In this document: one piece after another, positions 60,990-64,000 of the stretch
Position numbering within the stretch: the stretch's first letter is position 1
Layout: the number at the start of each line of letters is the position of its first letter
DNA from: Phenylobacterium sp. NIBR 498073
Lineage (GTDB): Bacteria > Pseudomonadota > Alphaproteobacteria > Caulobacterales > Caulobacteraceae
Reading direction: 5' to 3'
Length of the DNA: 64,000 bases
Assembly (NCBI RefSeq): GCF_027286305.1
Contig: NZ_CP114599.1
Location: 2,852,001-2,916,000, forward strand
Position numbers and translations under genes: made by a program
Notes under the pieces: generated by a model
Told to the model about the DNA's origin: nothing
Seen by the model: the letters and a program-made list of their open reading frames with translations, nothing else
Database searches by the model: none

Positions 60990-61241
60990 TTAGGAGGCTT
61001 GCTGGTCGGCGCCCTTCGGCAGCGCTTCCCAGGTCTTGGTTTTCGACTTCGGGGCGCATTCGATGATGCGCGCGACGTCGCCGGCCTTGTAGACGTTGGC
61101 CTCGTCATGAGCGTGGTACTTCTTCGACCGACGAACGGTCTTCTTCAGCACCGGATGCAGGAAGGTCCGCTCGACCTTCACCACGATCGTCTTATCGCCC
61201 TTGTCCGAGACGACGACGCCTTCGAGAATTCGCTTCGGCAT
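60990..61241 (-). CDS. rpsQ: 30S ribosomal protein S17
   Basis: An 83-residue S17: [20 protein letters not shown] near 4-23 and [20 protein letters not shown] near 41-60. Last gene of the S10 operon. Confidence 0.97.
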   Translation of the reverse strand: MPKRILEGVVVSDKGDKTIVVKVERTFLHPVLKKTVRRSKKYHAHDEANVYKAGDVARIIECAPKSKTKTWEALPKGADQQAS

Positions 61242-61254
61242 GTTCGTTGTCTCC

Positions 61255-61452
61255 TTACGCCGCGGTCTGCTTGGCGTGCAGGACGGTCTTGATCCGCGCG
61301 ATGTCCTTACGGACTTCGTTCACGCGGTGGGTCTTCTCGACCTGGCCGGTCGCCGCCTGGAAGCGCAGATTGAACTGCTCCTTCTTCAGGTTCAGCAGGG
61401 CCTCGCCGAGTTGGTCGGGCGTCATGCCCCGGATATCGTCGATCTTCATCAC
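61255..61452 (-). CDS. rpmC: 50S ribosomal protein L29
   Basis: A 65-residue L29: [22 protein letters not shown] near 1-20, [21 protein letters not shown] near 23-42. Overlaps rplP by four bases (ATGA). The signal-recognition and trigger-factor dock. Confidence 0.97.
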   Translation of the reverse strand: MMKIDDIRGMTPDQLGEALLNLKKEQFNLRFQAATGQVEKTHRVNEVRKDIARIKTVLHAKQTAA

Positions 61453-61877
61453 GCGTGCTCCACGGCGGCGTCGATGCGGGTGACGATACGGGTCTTCACC
61501 GGAAGCTTGGCGGCGCCGAGGCGCAAGGCTTCACGAGCGACATCGTCCGGCACGCCGTCGATTTCAAACATGATACGGCCAGGGTGAACGCGCGCGGCCC
61601 AGTACTCGACCGCGCCCTTGCCCTTACCCATCCGCACTTCAGCCGGCTTGTCGGTGACCGGGACGTCCGGGAAAATCCGGATCCACACGCGACCTTGGCG
61701 CTTCATCTGGCGGGTGATCGCCCGACGAGCCGCTTCGATCTGACGCGCGGTGATGCGTTCCGGTTCAACGGACTTCAGACCGTACGACCCGAAGTTCAGC
61801 GAGAAGCCGCCCTTCGCAACGCCGTGGATCTTGCCCTTGAACTGCTTGCGGTACTTGGTCTTCTTCGGAGACAGCAT
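61449..61877 (-). CDS. rplP: 50S ribosomal protein L16
   Basis: A 142-residue L16 ([20 protein letters not shown] start, [25 protein letters not shown] near 28-52). Near the A site and peptidyl transferase centre. Confidence 0.98.
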   Translation of the reverse strand: MLSPKKTKYRKQFKGKIHGVAKGGFSLNFGSYGLKSVEPERITARQIEAARRAITRQMKRQGRVWIRIFPDVPVTDKPAEVRMGKGKGAVEYWAARVHPGRIMFEIDGVPDDVAREALRLGAAKLPVKTRIVTRIDAAVEHA

Positions 61878-61886
61878 GGCTCTACC

Positions 61887-62645
61887 TTAGGCTCCAGCTT
61901 GCTCGCGACGGTCGCGGCGCGGACCGCGGTCGCCGCGGTCGCCACGTTCACGTCCACCGCCCTCGCCGGCCGGGCCGGATTCCGAGGCCAGGCGCTTGTC
62001 GAGAGCCATCGGGTCGTGGTCCAGGACCTCGCCCTTGAAGACCCACACCTTCACGCCGATGATGCCGTAGGTGGTCGAGGCCTCAGTCACGCCGTAGTCG
62101 ATGTCGGCGCGGAGGGTGTGACGCGGAACGCGGCCCTCGTGATACGACTCGGTACGGGCGATTTCGGCGCCGCCCAGACGGCCGGCCACTTCGATGCGCA
62201 TGCCCTTGGCGCCCAGACGCATCGCGCTTTGCAGCGAACGCTTCATGGCGCGACGGAAGGCGACGCGGCGCTCGAGCTGCTGGGCGATGTTCTCGGCCAC
62301 CAGCTGGGCGTCGGTTTCCGGCTTGCGGATTTCGACGATGTTCAGATGAACTTCGCCTTCCGTGATCGCCGCCACGTCCTTGCGCAGCTTGTCGATGTCC
62401 GCGCCCTTCTTGCCGATGATCACGCCGGGGCGCGCGGCATAGATGGTGATGCGGCACTTCTTGTGCGGACGCTCGATGATGATCCGCGAAACGCCGGCTT
62501 GATACAGGCGCTTCTTCAGCTGCTTGCGGATCTTGATGTCCTCATGCAGGAGCTTGCCGTAGTCCGCCTTCTTGGCGAACCAGCGCGAGTCCCACGTGCG
62601 GTTGATGCCGAGGCGAAGCCCGACCGGATTGACTTTCTGACCCAT
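61887..62645 (-). CDS. rpsC: 30S ribosomal protein S3
   Basis: A 252-residue S3: [23 protein letters not shown] start, KH domain with [19 protein letters not shown] near 75-93, and an arginine/glycine-rich tail. mRNA entry site helicase with S4 and S5. Overlaps rplV by one base. Confidence 0.98.
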   Translation of the reverse strand: MGQKVNPVGLRLGINRTWDSRWFAKKADYGKLLHEDIKIRKQLKKRLYQAGVSRIIIERPHKKCRITIYAARPGVIIGKKGADIDKLRKDVAAITEGEVHLNIVEIRKPETDAQLVAENIAQQLERRVAFRRAMKRSLQSAMRLGAKGMRIEVAGRLGGAEIARTESYHEGRVPRHTLRADIDYGVTEASTTYGIIGVKVWVFKGEVLDHDPMALDKRLASESGPAGEGGGRERGDRGDRGPRRDRREQAGA

Positions 62646-63025
62646 CAGGCGGCCTCACCCAATTCGCGGACCACAATGGTGATCTCGCTGAACGGCTTTT
62701 CGATGCGCGAAGCACGGCCGCGAGCGCGGGCGGCGAAGCGCTTCATCACCAGGTTCTTGCCCACGAAGGCCTCGGCGACGACCAGGTTGTCGATGTCGAG
62801 GTTGTGGTTGTTCTCGGCGTTCGAGATGGCCGAGTAGAGCGCCTTGCGCACATCGCGGGCGATGCGCTTGTGGCTGAACTCCAGCTCGTTGAGGGCGCGC
62901 TGCACCTTCAGGCCGCGGATCGACTGAGCCACGAGGTTCAGCTTGCGCGGGCTGGTGCGCAGAGTCGTCACCTTGGCCATCGCCTCAACGCCGGTCAGGC
63001 GGCGTGCTTTAGCTTGCTTTGCCAT
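62645..63025 (-). CDS. rplV: 50S ribosomal protein L22
   Basis: A 126-residue L22: [41 protein letters not shown] is split by the family's SPRKL near 26-30, and [20 protein letters not shown] near 99-118. Lines the exit tunnel. Confidence 0.97.
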   Translation of the reverse strand: MAKQAKARRLTGVEAMAKVTTLRTSPRKLNLVAQSIRGLKVQRALNELEFSHKRIARDVRKALYSAISNAENNHNLDIDNLVVAEAFVGKNLVMKRFAARARGRASRIEKPFSEITIVVRELGEAA

Positions 63026-63027
63026 GG

Positions 63028-63306
63028 TTACTTCCTCTTGGCCTTCTTGTCGGCCGCGTGGCCAGGGAAGTACCGGGTCGGAGCGAACTCACCGAGCTTC
63101 ATGCCGACCATGTCTTCGCTGATCAGCACCGGAACGTGCTTCTGGCCGTTGTGGACGCCGAACGTCAGGCCGACGAACTGCGGCATGATGGTCGAGCGGC
63201 GCGACCAGGTCTTGATGACGTCCTTGCGGCCGGACGACAGAGCGTTGTCGGCCTTCTTGAGGAGGTATCCGTCGACGAACGGACCTTTCCAGACAGAACG
63301 GGTCAT
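63028..63306 (-). CDS. rpsS: 30S ribosomal protein S19
   Basis: A 92-residue S19: [19 protein letters not shown] start, [30 protein letters not shown] (split, key residues SRRSTIMP) and [20 protein letters not shown] end. Contacts S13 and the A-site tRNA. Confidence 0.98.
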   Translation of the reverse strand: MTRSVWKGPFVDGYLLKKADNALSSGRKDVIKTWSRRSTIMPQFVGLTFGVHNGQKHVPVLISEDMVGMKLGEFAPTRYFPGHAADKKAKRK

Positions 63307-63309
63307 GGC

Positions 63310-64000
63310 TTAGCGAGCCTTCCGAGCGTGGCGAGAACGGATGATGTACTTATCCGTCGTCTTGTTAGAACGGGTCTTCGAACCCTTGGTCGGCTTGCCC
63401 CACGGGGTGACCGGGTGGCGACCGCCCGAGGTGCGGCCTTCACCGCCGCCGTGCGGGTGATCGACCGGGTTCATGACGACGCCGCGGACGTGCGGGCGGA
63501 AGCCCATGTGACGCTTGCGGCCGGCCTTGCCGAGGACCTGGTTCATGTGGTCCTGGTTCGACACGGCGCCGACGGTGGCCATGCAGCTGTCCTGCACCAT
63601 CCGCAGTTCGCCCGAGCCCAGACGGATCTGAGCGTAGCCGGCGTCGCGGCCGACCAGCTGGGCGTAGGCTCCAGCCGAACGAGCAAGCTGGCCGCCCTTG
63701 AGGGGCTTCAGCTCGATGTTGTGGATGATGGTGCCGATCGGCATGCCGCGCAGCGGCATGGCGTTGCCCGGCTTCACGTCGGCCTTCTCGGCGGCGATGA
63801 CGACGTCACCGGCCTTCAGGCGTTGCGGAGCCAGGATGTAGGCCAGTTCGCCGTCCTCATACTTGATGAGGGCGATGAACGCCGTGCGGTTCGGGTCGTA
63901 CTCAAGACGCTCGACCGTGGCCGGCATGTCGAACTTGCGACGCTTGAAGTCGACCTTGCGGTACAGGCGCTTGGCGCCGCCGCCGCGGAAGCGGACGGCA
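63310..64000 (-). CDS. rplB: 50S ribosomal protein L2 (N-terminus cut by window edge)
   Basis: The frame continues past the window edge; 229 residues are present and about 48 are missing. The visible part starts [23 protein letters not shown], then [18 protein letters not shown], and ends with the L2 hallmark [21 protein letters not shown] (His at the peptidyl transferase centre). An internal ATG at 63927 is not the true start. Confidence 0.97.
   Translation of the reverse strand, partial: AVRFRGGGAKRLYRKVDFKRRKFDMPATVERLEYDPNRTAFIALIKYEDGELAYILAPQRLKAGDVVIAAEKADVKPGNAMPLRGMPIGTIIHNIELKPLKGGQLARSAGAYAQLVGRDAGYAQIRLGSGELRMVQDSCMATVGAVSNQDHMNQVLGKAGRKRHMGFRPHVRGVVMNPVDHPHGGGEGRTSGGRHPVTPWGKPTKGSKTRSNKTTDKYIIRSRHARKAR

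Overview
The window is high-GC chromosomal DNA from an alphaproteobacterium of the family Caulobacteraceae. The evidence is the co-occurrence of near-textbook homologues of Caulobacter cell-cycle proteins: DivK and the diguanylate cyclase PleD, the division-site regulator MipZ, and the muramidase-like polarity factor SpmX. A CC0125/CC1285-type lipoprotein and many start codons placed 6-7 nt after a GCTA-type -10 element (leaderless genes) fit the same family. Phenylobacterium or Caulobacter are the likeliest genera; the sequence alone does not decide between them. No phage, transposon, CRISPR array or plasmid module was seen, so this is core chromosome.

Layout. 1-4.7 kb: truncated PAP2 phosphatase, small EamA protein, Nudix hydrolase, then a four-gene operon (PepSY-TM, DUF2271, DUF4198, ApbE) behind a Fur-like box, probably a periplasmic flavin-dependent redox system tied to iron. 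4.8-9.7 kb: rpmG, an AraC regulator, a DMT exporter, a CsaA-like protein, pleD-divK with a CtrA-like site upstream, and a HAD protein. 9.7-17.8 kb: YceI lipoprotein, ROK kinase, dinB with an N-terminal zinc knuckle, clpS-clpA, a HIT protein and an acyl-CoA synthetase. 17.8-25.9 kb: an overlapping RidA/GDPD/GNAT operon, a phasin, a D,D-carboxypeptidase, mipZ plus a DnaJ-domain membrane protein, panC, DUF1489 and an enoyl-CoA hydratase.

26-37.4 kb: cNMP-domain patatin, a tiny 22-codon transcription unit, MmyB-type regulator, DUF3574 lipoprotein, spmX, mgtE, tRNA-Leu(GAG), a solitary FliN-like protein, lipB, DUF805, YbjQ-like protein, msrB, an SDR, an aminoglycoside-phosphotransferase-like kinase and a BON protein. 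37.4-51.8 kb: acyl-CoA carboxylase beta subunit, ATP12, an HTH_42 protein, two RluA-family pseudouridine synthases, crcB, htrA-rarA, an MFS exporter, a VOC/VOC/ArsR/SRPBCC operon and a nucleotide pyrophosphatase-like lipoprotein.

51.8-64 kb: the S10-spc-alpha ribosomal protein block on the minus strand, from rplB (cut by the window edge) to rplQ, including secY, adk and rpoA, with rpmD (59 aa) present and a strong internal promoter before rpsM. Convergent gene pairs repeatedly share a 4-nt CTAG stop overlap, and same-strand pairs repeatedly share GTGA/ATGA overlaps, so the genome is tightly packed. The most interesting items are the small transcription unit near 27.85 kb, the Fur-boxed flavinylation-type operon, and the conserved-looking cell-cycle control sites at mipZ (three GANTC) and divK (CtrA).
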